64,000 nucleotides of DNA from G965233625 sp965233625 (GCA_965233625.1 OZ247499.1:1550001-1614000), one strand, 5' to 3'; shown: positions 41,725-51,597, counted from the stretch's first letter. Translations and numbers: made by a program. The notes: generated from the sequence alone by a model not told the origin.

Positions 41725-42086
41725 GGAGCGAACGACTCCTGAAGAGATAGCCAAAGGCTTAAGCTTAAAATGGGAGAGGTAAGAGGATCGGCGGGTTAAT
41801 CTGCTCTGGGTAACTCGATAGTAGTTACGCCATTCGGAGCATTCAACCTATTTCCTCCATTGTGTCCAGTCGCCGCAGAGTGCGACTTGCCGCAGGTTTT
41901 TGGAGCTCGAAACCCCACGAGAAAGGCGCCATACACGTTAAATAGGCATTACGGAGCATTGCCCGCCACAAGTGGCTTGATTTAGAAGGGACGTGTTAAA
42001 CTGGTTAAACCGATAAGGAGGGCGCCAATTCGAGATAAAAATCTCAATTTGTTGAAAAAAAATTGCTAACTGCCAAAAGACATTTG
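41725..42086. promoter_or_regulatory. Gene-free leader of the exopolysaccharide operon with several repeats
   Basis: No gene is visible in these 362 bases, which must contain the promoter of the minus-strand operon starting at 41724. It holds a near-identical direct repeat (CATTCGGAGCATT at 41831 and CATTACGGAGCATT at 41947), an inverted repeat AGTCGC/GCGACT around 41869-41888, and a tight direct repeat GTTAAAC at 41995 and 42004. The distal end is AT-rich, with a weak GAGAT/ATCTC hairpin that could end the gene at 42087. Regulator binding is inferred only. Confidence 0.4.
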
Positions 42087-43829
42087 TCAATCTTCGCGCG
42101 TATGAACCACCATGACGTGGCTGTAGATTGGATCTTCTGTGTATTTCCTGTAATAAAACATCGCCCAACTAATGATGAGCAGTAGCAGCCAGGGCGCGTA
42201 TTCAAGCCAGGTGACAACCAGGTCAAAGAAGGGCGCCCCCGTGTAGCCAGTTCCCCAGACTTCTTGATCCCAGAAGTGATATTCCAGCCAGAACCTCAGG
42301 TAGTAAACCATCGACAAGCCTGCCAGCAGCAACCACATCCGGCTGCGGGCGAAGAGCAGAAACGGCAGCGCCCAGGTCCAGTACCACGGGTTCTGTGTCG
42401 GTGATAACAGCCAGAACCAGGCAACCGTTAGAAACACCCATTTGAGCCATCCGGCAGCAGAAGTTTCCGCTGCTCCACGCCACGCAAAGCCGGAAGCCAA
42501 TGCCAGGAAAAATGCACATGTGATAACGCGAGCCATCTGAAAGGCTGGGTTCTTTGGGCGGGTTCCCGTCACGTCCTGCCAACGCTGAGCTAACCCGGAT
42601 CTGAATCCCGCGGGAGTGACGTTAAACCATGCTTTCTGCCCTGGCGGCGTGTGTTCGTCCGCACGCAGATTTTCGTGAACGAGCAGGAAGAGAAAGTCGT
42701 TCATCTCCCACGACCCGATAAACGCCCGCAAACCTTGGCTGGGATCGGTCCCTCCACCTGTGGTATCGCCCGCAAGTTGTCGTGGGGCCATAGGAAGCAA
42801 TACAGCGATGCTAATGACGACGCCGGTGATGGCGGGAATGACGGTGCGAATTCGCAACGTGCGAATGCAAGCGGCGATGAAGATGGGCGCCAGAATCAGC
42901 GGATATATCTTCGCCCCGATGGCGAGGCTAAGCACGGCAGCGCTTAGGCTGGCAAGCAGAACATTTCGCCACTTGCCTGCCGGTTTACCTTCACGGGGAA
43001 AGCAAGCATAAAGCAGCAGCAGAGCCGCCAGCGCGGTCAGGCAGACGGCAATCGTGTCGAGGTGCCCGCCGTTGGCCGTCTCTTTGATCAACAGCGGACA
43101 CCAGGCGTACACCAGCACCCACTGCATGGGTAACCGCAGATGACGCAGCATCAGCACAACACAGGCAATCGTGCCAAGTTCGAACCCGACGAACATCGCT
43201 TTCAGAATCGTCAGCCGGGTCGCCAAGGAAGCGTCTGGCGGGCTTATAAAATCAGCCGCTGCAAACACGACCTGGCTAACCAGCGGATACACCGTTGGCA
43301 CGTGCCCAAAGTGGATTCTGCTGAGTGCGGTGCGTAGTCCGATCCGGCGTGGATCATCACGAAGTTCTGCCAGTCGCCTAAGATCCGCCGGAAGTTCGTC
43401 GCTGCGATCGGCGGTCAGCACCTGCTGCGGGCTGTATTTAAAAGGGCTAATACCGCGCGCCGCGACGGCGCCATCCCAGATGTAACGGTAGATATCAATT
43501 TCCAGAATGGGCGTACTGGGAACCAGAATCACGCGGAACAACACCGCGGCAAGAAGGACGGTGACGAGCATGGCAGAAGACTGACCGGCGCGTTTCACCA
43601 CGGCAATGCCCGCAAAATAAAGCAGAAAAGCCCCGGCGAACAATCCAAGCACAGGCAGCACCGGACGCTGTTGATACAGGTGTTCCTTCCCGGCGGGAAT
43701 GTATGCGAACCGGGGCGCCAGCGTTGCAACCACCAGATAAATCGCCGCGCTGCAGACGGCGAGCAGCACCAGCGCGAGGATGGGCCACCGACCGGCGTCC
43801 GAACTTCTGGAACTGTTCTTCTGGGGCAT
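42087..43829 (-). CDS. Polytopic GT-C-like membrane glycosyltransferase (GT87/DUF2029-like)
   Basis: From ATG 43829 (AGGA about ten bases upstream) the 580-residue protein has roughly a dozen membrane helices. The first extracytoplasmic loop carries EIDIYRYIWDGAVAARGI, the acidic motif typical of GT-C enzymes that use polyprenyl-phosphate sugars; NGGHLDTIAVCLTALAALLL and SPTQNPWYWTWALPF follow in the usual order. It probably adds a sugar such as mannose to an envelope glycan. It lies upstream of the exopolysaccharide operon on the same strand but is separated by 362 bp, so co-transcription is doubtful. Confidence 0.75.
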   Translation of the reverse strand: MPQKNSSRSSDAGRWPILALVLLAVCSAAIYLVVATLAPRFAYIPAGKEHLYQQRPVLPVLGLFAGAFLLYFAGIAVVKRAGQSSAMLVTVLLAAVLFRVILVPSTPILEIDIYRYIWDGAVAARGISPFKYSPQQVLTADRSDELPADLRRLAELRDDPRRIGLRTALSRIHFGHVPTVYPLVSQVVFAAADFISPPDASLATRLTILKAMFVGFELGTIACVVLMLRHLRLPMQWVLVYAWCPLLIKETANGGHLDTIAVCLTALAALLLLYACFPREGKPAGKWRNVLLASLSAAVLSLAIGAKIYPLILAPIFIAACIRTLRIRTVIPAITGVVISIAVLLPMAPRQLAGDTTGGGTDPSQGLRAFIGSWEMNDFLFLLVHENLRADEHTPPGQKAWFNVTPAGFRSGLAQRWQDVTGTRPKNPAFQMARVITCAFFLALASGFAWRGAAETSAAGWLKWVFLTVAWFWLLSPTQNPWYWTWALPFLLFARSRMWLLLAGLSMVYYLRFWLEYHFWDQEVWGTGYTGAPFFDLVVTWLEYAPWLLLLIISWAMFYYRKYTEDPIYSHVMVVHTRED

Positions 43830-44056
43830 TCGAGAAGCTTCCTGTGCGTTACGGACCAGCACCCGCCGGCTGCTCTTATCAATCCTAATAACGCAGCAAT
43901 GTTAAAATGCGCAGTTTGTGAATACTTTTCGGATTATTTTGACTTTAACGAAAGAGCTGAGTTTATCGCTGCCGATACGTTTCTCTACCGGCCGTTGCGT
44001 CTGTCCACTTTCCCCCTTGGAAGACGGGCCGTTCTCGAAATGCTAAAGGATCAGCG

Positions 44057-45547
44057 ATGAATTCCCCCCTCATCAAAAATCGAAACGTCGTCACCATCTT
44101 CACGTTGTTTGCTTGTGCTGTGCTACCAGCGACAGCATTCGCCCAGACATCGTGGTCGCCATTCCGGAAGGTTGCAACACCGGCCAGCCCGTTCAGGCAA
44201 TCGCAGGCTCAACAGGTTAACACGCATCCTGTTCAGAAAGCTCAATACGTTCAGCAGGGCGCGAAACCAAAAACAGCTCCCACACCGGCTGCACCGCGGT
44301 CACGCGCTGTCTCGCCAGCGAAAGTCTCAACAGCTCCCGCCCAGCAGCCAGCGCGTCAAACCGCCACGGTAGCACAGGCGCCACGTCGCATTGCCACCCA
44401 AAAGACAACCGTCCGCCGGGCGCCAGTACGCGTCGCGCAGGCGCCAGCTGAAGTGCTGCCACCGGGCGAGATGATTCAAGAGGGCGCCATCATCCATCCA
44501 GGTGGAACTGTTTATCACGATCCCGCTCAGCCGATGGGGCAGGTGCTGCAAGGCAACACGCCTCTGGCGCCTGTGACGCACGGCGGCATGGCTTACATGC
44601 CCGGTGGCTGCAATGGCACCTGCGGAGGCGCGTGCGGTGGTTGCACCGATGGAAGTTGCGGCGATTGCGATTCGTGCGGAACCGGCACGCTGTGCATCTG
44701 CCTGTGTGCCGGACTGCCGTGGTGCGAATTTGAATTTGAAACGGGTGTCCAGGGCTTCACCGGCCCGCAGAATCTTGGCGCCGGCGGCAGCTTCGGCTTC
44801 CACCAGGCCGTGAATTACAGCCGTGCTTTCCCCGACTTCTTCAACCTGTTCGGAACCGACCTTGGCATGCAGGCTGGCTTCCGCACGGTGCAGACAGATT
44901 TCTCAGCGTCCAACTTGACGGCCAGCAGCCACAACCAGACCTTCTTCACCGCGGGTCTGTTCCACCGTGTGGACTGGGGTCTGCAATTCGGCGGTGTTGT
45001 CGACTACCTGACCGACCAATGGTACGTGAATACGGAGCTATCGCAGTTCCGTGGCGAAATCAGCTGGAAAACTGCTAACCACAACGAGTTCGGTTTCCGC
45101 CTGATGGCAAACAGCAGCACCCGCGCGGCACAGACCGCCGTGGTTGGCGTGCCCGTGAATCGCCGGAGCGTGTTCACCACCAGCTTGCAGGATCAGTACT
45201 TGTTCTTCTATCGCACGCCGGTTAACAACCGCGGAGAATTCACCGCCTTTGCCGGCCTGACCGGCAACAACGATGGTGTTTTCGGCTCGAACATCGAACT
45301 GCCCTTGAACCACTCCTTCGCCGTGCGTGGCGGATTTACTTACCTCACGCCGAACAGCACGGCGCCGTTGCTGGGCACTCCAGGCACTGCCGTATCCGTG
45401 TCGGGTCTAGCGCGGGCGAACTGGAATATTTCGCTCAGCCTGGTCTGGTATCCATGCGGCTTCGGGCAGAAACGCTCGAACTACAACAACGCGTTGTTCA
45501 ACGTCGGCGACAATGGCAGCCTGCTGATGAACCGCACCATTCGTTAA
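44057..45547 (+). CDS. Probable outer-membrane beta-barrel protein, Cys/Gly-rich (DUF6666-like)
   Basis: The 496-residue protein has a signal peptide (FTLFACAVLPATAFAQ) and a Pro/Ala/Thr/Gln-rich linker of about 130 residues. A Cys/Gly cluster follows with twelve or more cysteines in a short stretch (GGCNGTCGGACGGCTDGSCG, then CDSCGTGTLCICLC). The rest is beta-rich with alternating aromatic residues (GSFGFHQAVNYSRAFPDFFN, VDWGLQFGGVVDYLTDQWYV) and ends near FALRR-less NGSLLMNRTIR. It resembles planctomycete proteins that I recall as DUF6666, a recollection rather than a search result. AAAGGA lies six bases before ATG 44057. It is convergent with the ATP-grasp gene, three bases apart. Confidence 0.65.
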   Translation: MNSPLIKNRNVVTIFTLFACAVLPATAFAQTSWSPFRKVATPASPFRQSQAQQVNTHPVQKAQYVQQGAKPKTAPTPAAPRSRAVSPAKVSTAPAQQPARQTATVAQAPRRIATQKTTVRRAPVRVAQAPAEVLPPGEMIQEGAIIHPGGTVYHDPAQPMGQVLQGNTPLAPVTHGGMAYMPGGCNGTCGGACGGCTDGSCGDCDSCGTGTLCICLCAGLPWCEFEFETGVQGFTGPQNLGAGGSFGFHQAVNYSRAFPDFFNLFGTDLGMQAGFRTVQTDFSASNLTASSHNQTFFTAGLFHRVDWGLQFGGVVDYLTDQWYVNTELSQFRGEISWKTANHNEFGFRLMANSSTRAAQTAVVGVPVNRRSVFTTSLQDQYLFFYRTPVNNRGEFTAFAGLTGNNDGVFGSNIELPLNHSFAVRGGFTYLTPNSTAPLLGTPGTAVSVSGLARANWNISLSLVWYPCGFGQKRSNYNNALFNVGDNGSLLMNRTIR

Positions 45548-45550
45548 CGC

Positions 45551-46450
45551 TTAGTCCTGAAGCAACTTCACCAGGGCTGCTGTAAGTGGCAGCCCGGTGC
45601 GGGATTCAAAGCCCAGGAACATGGGGCTGGGGTTGGCTTCGAGAAATATGTAGTCGCCCGCAGGCGTCCGGCGGTAATCGATGCCGGTCCAGACCAGATG
45701 CAACGCCGCAGCAATTTTCTTACTTAGTTCCTGCATCTCTGCGGGCAGGGTATGCGGGATGATGGCGGCGTGCGGATCGTCGCGGAAGTCGACCGCCGAT
45801 GTCTTAATCTCGCAGGCTAAGACCTGCTCGCCTGCCACGAAAACGCGGATATCGTCGCCCTCGATCTGCTGCTGAAGGGTGACCGGCGCAATTTGCAGAT
45901 GAAGCAGGTTTTCGTCTGTCAGGTGCTCTTCGTTCAACATTTGCGTATGGGCGCCGCCCTGGACAGGCTTGAAGATGCACTGCGGGTGCGATCTGGCAAA
46001 CTCGCGCACCGATTCTGGATCGTTGGTGATGGTCGTCGCGGGGATGCGGGCGCCTGCCGCTACGGCCTTTTGCAACGCTGCTGGTTTGGTCTGATGCAGC
46101 TGATATCCGGCCCAGCCGTTCACCCAGCGGGCGGGCAGGTTCTGCACGAAACTTTCGAGCAATGAACGGGCGTCGTTCTGCGCGATGTAGCTTTGCGTTT
46201 CATCGGGCAGTGCAGGTGTGACGGCACCTTGATAGCTGCGCCAGTAGACGGACTGAATCTCATCAAATTCAATCCTTCGACCTGCGGGCAGCACAAGGTG
46301 TCCCGCGTCTGGCGGCTGATAACTGATTTGTAGAGACTGCGGAAAATCGGCGGTCGAAAGGAACTCGACATCGACCCCAAGCGTCTCTAGTTCGTAGAAT
46401 ATATGGGCGGCGTGTTCATCAGAGGCGTCGCCCATAATAAGTATTACCAC
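45551..46450 (-). CDS. MvdC/MvdD/PsnB-like ATP-grasp ligase (predicted graspetide macrocyclase)
   Basis: The 299-residue ATP-grasp enzyme should form ester (or amide) bonds between side chains of a precursor peptide. N-terminal pre-ATP-grasp segments follow the family pattern: QSVYWRSYQG, LPARWVNGWAG, then PAALQKAVAAGARIPATTIT with NDPESVREF. Catalytic features are Lys161 in CIFKPVQGGAH, Arg202 in DDIRVFVAGEQVLACEI, Asp258 in WTGIDYRR and the metal ligands Glu271 and Asn273 in FLEANPSP, ending GLPLTAALVKLL. These match graspetide ligases better than RimK or glutathione synthetase. The start is GTG 46450; ATG 46435 is an alternative. It is divergent from the repeat-bearing gene at 46494, its probable substrate, with only 43 bp between starts. 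Confidence 0.85.
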   Translation of the reverse strand: MVILIMGDASDEHAAHIFYELETLGVDVEFLSTADFPQSLQISYQPPDAGHLVLPAGRRIEFDEIQSVYWRSYQGAVTPALPDETQSYIAQNDARSLLESFVQNLPARWVNGWAGYQLHQTKPAALQKAVAAGARIPATTITNDPESVREFARSHPQCIFKPVQGGAHTQMLNEEHLTDENLLHLQIAPVTLQQQIEGDDIRVFVAGEQVLACEIKTSAVDFRDDPHAAIIPHTLPAEMQELSKKIAAALHLVWTGIDYRRTPAGDYIFLEANPSPMFLGFESRTGLPLTAALVKLLQD

Positions 46451-46493
46451 TGGATTGCTCGCATTTCCCGCGTTTCAAGGTTGGATAGCCGTT

Positions 46494-47630
46494 ATGTTAC
46501 ACCCGTTTGCTGGCATTGTACCTCCCGGGCAGGATTCTACCGTTGCACAGACCACAACCGCGCAGCCTGCACTTCCTTCGCGCCGGGTGGCACTGGGCGT
46601 GATGGCGGGCGTCGCGACCGCGGCGACCACCGGAAATCTGCACGCCGCAGAACCTGCTGCGGAACAGACGCCCCAGGCGCAACGCAAAGACGGCTACGCA
46701 CTTTATTTCGTGGAGCCACGCGAGCTGAGGACGTTTACCCAACCGCAACGCGCAGCGCTGGGCGTGAACGGACCGTATCGCGGCCGGTGGCCGGAGAAGC
46801 ATCCGCTGCAGGACAAACGCGGCTATCTGGCTTGGCTCAACACCGCCCAGGCGGCCAAGGTGAAAGCATTTGCCGGCGTTGCGGACGTGATACCTTTTAC
46901 CGTCGACCACGTCGTAGAGTACGTGCCCCGCGTCCCCGCGCAGGGGGTGCTCAGCGTTTTCGCAAGTCCCAATAGCTGGCGCGCGCTGCCGCCTAAGGGC
47001 ACTTACTCGCCCCTGTCGGACCTGGTGAAGGTCTGGGACGCCGCGGGCAACGCAACGTTTTCCATCGACGCCAGAACCAAGGTGGTCAAAGTTCAATTCC
47101 CCAAAGGCGTTGAGCAAGGTGTGATTGACACGATCAAACGCAGCGGTCAGGTGCATGCGATCTCTTGGAACGTTGAGATGCCTAATACCCAGACGCTGTT
47201 AGAAGAGGGCGGCGCGACAACCAAGGCTGTCGGCGAAGAAGGCGGCCCCACGACGTTAGCCCTTGGCGAAGAAGGCGGACCCGGGCCATCCACCAGGGCG
47301 CTGGGTGAAGAAGGCGGCGCCACCACTAAGGCCGTGGGCGAAGAAGGCGGTCCTAAGCCGACAACCCGCGCCGTGGGCGAAGAAGGCGGACCTACCACGT
47401 TGGCCCTTGGTGAAGAGGGCGGACCTGTGCCAACAACCAAGGCGGTCGGTGAAGAAGGCGGCCCTAAGCCATCAACACGTGCACTGGGCGAAGAAGGAGG
47501 CCCCAAGCCAACGACACAGGCCCTTGGCGAAGAAGGTGGACCGAAGCCATCCACACGAGCCCTGGGCGAGGAAGGTGGCGGTAAGATCACCACCTTTGCG
47601 TTGGGTGAAGAAGGCGGCCCCAAAAAGTAG
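46494..47630 (+). CDS. Predicted graspetide precursor with Tat signal and 11 TTxxxxEE-type core repeats
   Basis: From ATG 46494 the product has 378 residues (a TTG at 46455 would add 13). A twin-arginine signal is present (SRRVALGVMAGVATA, Arg30-Arg31, cleavage likely after LHAA at 52). Residues 65-230 look folded. The stretch GYLAWLNTAQAAKVKAFAG (110-128) followed by VADVIP recalls the subtilisin-propeptide/I9 inhibitor pattern, and a second beta-alpha unit lies at 197-227; both are weak resemblances. Residues 242-375 are 11 repeats of [TS]T-x-A-[LV]-G-E-E-G-G, preceded by one degenerate copy (NTQTLLEEGG, 231-240). TT-x4-EE is the plesiocin-type graspetide core, so each repeat could receive two Thr/Ser-Glu ester links from the adjacent ATP-grasp ligase. 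No transporter or protease gene is nearby. Confidence 0.8.
   Translation: MLHPFAGIVPPGQDSTVAQTTTAQPALPSRRVALGVMAGVATAATTGNLHAAEPAAEQTPQAQRKDGYALYFVEPRELRTFTQPQRAALGVNGPYRGRWPEKHPLQDKRGYLAWLNTAQAAKVKAFAGVADVIPFTVDHVVEYVPRVPAQGVLSVFASPNSWRALPPKGTYSPLSDLVKVWDAAGNATFSIDARTKVVKVQFPKGVEQGVIDTIKRSGQVHAISWNVEMPNTQTLLEEGGATTKAVGEEGGPTTLALGEEGGPGPSTRALGEEGGATTKAVGEEGGPKPTTRAVGEEGGPTTLALGEEGGPVPTTKAVGEEGGPKPSTRALGEEGGPKPTTQALGEEGGPKPSTRALGEEGGGKITTFALGEEGGPKK
47187..47627 (+). repeat. Core repeat array of the graspetide precursor
   Basis: A degenerate unit (from 47184/47187) is followed by eleven 10-codon units starting at 47217, 47250, 47289, 47322, 47361, 47394, 47433, 47472, 47511, 47550 and 47589. 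Variable residue 3 is K, L, R, K, R, L, K, R, Q, R, F. Residue 1 is Ser in units 3, 8 and 10 and Thr elsewhere. Spacers are A or P (one residue) or PGP, PKP, PVP, GKI (three). Synonymous codon differences between units (GAA/GAG, GGC/GGA/GGT) suggest selection on the protein rather than recent DNA duplication alone. Confidence 0.95.
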
Positions 47631-47660
47631 GGCCACCTGGGCTGCGGCTGTATTTACGAA

Positions 47661-49334
<1,674 letters not shown>

Positions 49335-49511
49335 AGTTCTCAGAGAGGTTTCCGGGAAATGTTCAGAATCGCTCCGCAAAATACTGCGAAGCACAAAGCA
49401 TCTGCCTCGGAAGAAGCAGAAATTGATTTCAAGGTCGCATTATAGCGAAGCCATGCTAATCAGCGATGGCCCTCGATCATCGCAAACACGCAACCGCACG
49501 GGCGCATGACG

Positions 49512-49541
49512 AAAGCCAGCGCTGTTTGAAACGCTGGCTTT
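49512..49541 (-). terminator. Hairpin terminator downstream of rpmA
   Basis: AAAGCCAGCG and CGCTGGCTTT form a perfect 10-bp stem with a ten-base loop. It begins 38 bases past the rpmA stop on the minus strand and ends in a short T run, as expected for an intrinsic terminator, and isolates rpmA from ettA. Confidence 0.75.
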
Positions 49542-49579
49542 GATACTTAGATCGTCAATCGTGCAGAAACCGCTAACCG

Positions 49580-49849
49580 CTAGTTGGCTTCAGCGGTTGC
49601 TGGCTCCTGAGCCACAACATTGATACGGCGGCTGTTGCGGTCGAACATGACGACGCCATCGACCAGAGCGAACAGCGTGTAGTCTTTGCCCTGGCCAACG
49701 CCTTTGCCAGCGTGGAACTTGTTGCCAACCTGACGGACCAGGATGTTGCCGGCAATCACGCGTTCGCCGCCAAACTTCTTCACGCCACGACGTTGAGCAT
49801 TCGAATCGCGTCCGTTGCGGCTCGAGCCTTGACCTTTCTTATGGGCCAT
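49580..49849 (-). CDS. rpmA: 50S ribosomal protein bL27
   Basis: The 89-residue bL27 sits near the peptidyl-transferase centre and helps tRNA positioning. MAHKKGQGSSRNGRDSNAQR, GVKKFGGERVIAGNILVRQ and GVGQGKDYTLFALVDG are the family signatures. The N-terminus begins directly with MAHKKG, so there is no cleavable extension of the Firmicutes kind. Most bacteria keep rplU (bL21) just upstream, but here the upstream neighbour is an exported hypothetical gene, so rplU must be elsewhere. Confidence 0.97.
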   Translation of the reverse strand: MAHKKGQGSSRNGRDSNAQRRGVKKFGGERVIAGNILVRQVGNKFHAGKGVGQGKDYTLFALVDGVVMFDRNSRRINVVAQEPATAEAN

Positions 49850-49971
49850 TGAACTACCTTCGCTGGTTGTATGGGGAAAGTCGCCGCAAGCGGCTGGTGA
49901 TAAATCTTACAAAGGGTTGAACCGTACAGCTCTGACCAGATAGACGCTGGAAGTTCAACGAATTTGTAAAT

Positions 49972-51009
49972 TTACCGGTAGAGCCAGCGGAAATCAAGGC
50001 GGTCATTCAGGCCGTACATGGCGTTCACGCGGCGCTGCTCTGTGGGGTCAGAAAGTGACGGCACGCCGAAGACGACTTCGCGTTCGTGTTCCAGCACAGC
50101 ATCGCCCGGCCGCCAGAAATTAAGCTGCAACACTTTGTGAGCGTAGTTATAGGTGCCGTCGGCAGCCCGCTGGACCTTGAAGGCGTTGGTCAGACCGCGG
50201 ACGAAGATCGAAACATAGTCGAGCCGTGGATCTACGTTTTCCCAGGTCACCACGCCCCAGACAGGACGCTCGACGTTTTCCTCGCTGAGCGGGATTGGCA
50301 CCCGCGAGATGGAGACAGAGTCGTGCAGTTTGGCGCCCACATCCTCGCGTGCACGGATGATTGGTAGGGCCGCGGGCAGCAAGCGGTCTAGATAGGCCAC
50401 GCTGTCGTAAGTGGCTTTTTCTGGATTGTTCTTATTCTCATCGTTCCGCAGCACTTTGCCTTCCAGCACAAAATGCGGGAAGAAGCGGATCTGGGAGCCG
50501 AAAACGCCTGTTGAGAGGTTATCAACTGGCTCTGGCTCCACCTTTTCCAGGCCCGTGGTCGCGTCTACCCGCGTTGTGGGCTGCAGATGTCCCCCGCGGT
50601 TGGTCACTTTGTAGACCATGTACCAGACCAGTTTTTTCTCGACCAGGCCGTTAGGCTGCGGCACATTGACACGCACCATCCGCAGCGGCTTAAAGGCGAT
50701 TTCCAGCGTCCAGATGCTGCGCCGCAGCACTACGTCTTTGGCCTTCATGGCGGCGGTGCTGGTCAGCGGATGATGATTAGGGCTGAACGCAATGCCCGGA
50801 ATCGTGGTGACTTCATGCAATTCCACCGGCCCCGTGAACGTTTCCTTCTTCTCCGGCATGACGGGAATGCGCGTGATAACGCCAGGGGCGAGCACCCGCG
50901 TTTTCTTCGGCGCCGGTGAAGCGGCAGGGGTTGTGCCGGGCTGTGCAAACAAAGGTGCTGCACAGCAGAGCATCAGAATGGCTGTAATCGTCGCCGCCGG
51001 ACGTTGCAT
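49972..51009 (-). CDS. Exported conserved hypothetical protein
   Basis: The 345-residue protein has a signal peptide (AATITAILMLCCAAPLFAQ) and AAGGA ten bases before ATG 51009. The mature part is beta-rich: SIWTLEIAFKPLRMVRVNVP, WYMVYKVTNRGGHLQPTTRV, VWGVVTWENVDPRLDYVSIF and LNFWRPGDAVLEHEREVVFG. It resembles conserved planctomycete exported hypotheticals without a named domain. It lies 122 bp upstream of rpmA on the same strand, with probable separate transcription. No function is proposed. Confidence 0.75.
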   Translation of the reverse strand: MQRPAATITAILMLCCAAPLFAQPGTTPAASPAPKKTRVLAPGVITRIPVMPEKKETFTGPVELHEVTTIPGIAFSPNHHPLTSTAAMKAKDVVLRRSIWTLEIAFKPLRMVRVNVPQPNGLVEKKLVWYMVYKVTNRGGHLQPTTRVDATTGLEKVEPEPVDNLSTGVFGSQIRFFPHFVLEGKVLRNDENKNNPEKATYDSVAYLDRLLPAALPIIRAREDVGAKLHDSVSISRVPIPLSEENVERPVWGVVTWENVDPRLDYVSIFVRGLTNAFKVQRAADGTYNYAHKVLQLNFWRPGDAVLEHEREVVFGVPSLSDPTEQRRVNAMYGLNDRLDFRWLYR

Positions 51010-51597
51010 GACGGAATTCCTTGAATCAAAAGCCAGCCAAATTGGAGGCTGAGGCAGTTCTCTAAGCGTGATGCGTGTATTTCAGCCACGAGACAATCCA
51101 CTTAAGGGATCGTTTCTGCCGGCCGTTATTATTCCCACAAGCTTCGCAAAGTGTTTATGGATAGGAACTACGGGTACGTAGCATCCCCATTCACACGGCA
51201 ATTTAGTATAAATGCCCCCACACGCCGGTCAACAAAACAGTTGTGTTAACGTGGGTAAGCCTGCGATTAAGAATAGCCTAGCATGCACAAACCGGCTAAC
51301 GCATGCGACCGTCGGATGGAAACGGATGAATTCGATGCGGATATCTCTCAGTGCGGCCCTCGCTGGCCCCGAATGCTGGCTACGCTCAACGCGTATGTCG
51401 TTGCCTATCCCCGGCTCACCATCCGTTCCAAGCGGCGCAACCGCTATCGCCTTGCGGTGAGGTTGGTGGTATCCACCACAAAAAGGGCGATTTCCTGCTT
51501 GACGTTGTCCTACCTTTAGGAAACGCAGGCTTCGTCTGCCTCTGAGCACGGCTTTCCATACACCATATATCCGTTCTGTACACAAACCAGGTCATCG
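51010..51597. other. 588-bp stretch without a recognisable gene
   Basis: Between the exported hypothetical gene (minus) and the antiporter gene (plus), only short frames occur (up to 118 codons on the minus strand, 51229-51585) with no recognisable protein features or ribosome binding sites. It must contain the divergent promoters of both flanking genes. I see no tRNA, terminator or repeat of note. Confidence 0.5.

Noticed and set aside
47147..47623. 158-codon minus-strand frame encoding regular PPSSPRA-type repeats
   Set aside because: It is the exact antisense of the graspetide core array; the repetitiveness comes from the plus-strand repeats.
47187..47627. Core repeats considered as a collagen-like or simple structural repeat
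   Set aside because: The fixed TT/ST and EE positions with four residues between them and the adjacent ATP-grasp gene fit a graspetide core better than a structural Gly/Pro repeat.
51229..51585. 118-codon minus-strand frame in the gene-free region before the antiporter gene
   Set aside because: No ribosome binding site and no recognisable domain; its Arg/His-rich composition resembles non-coding frames.
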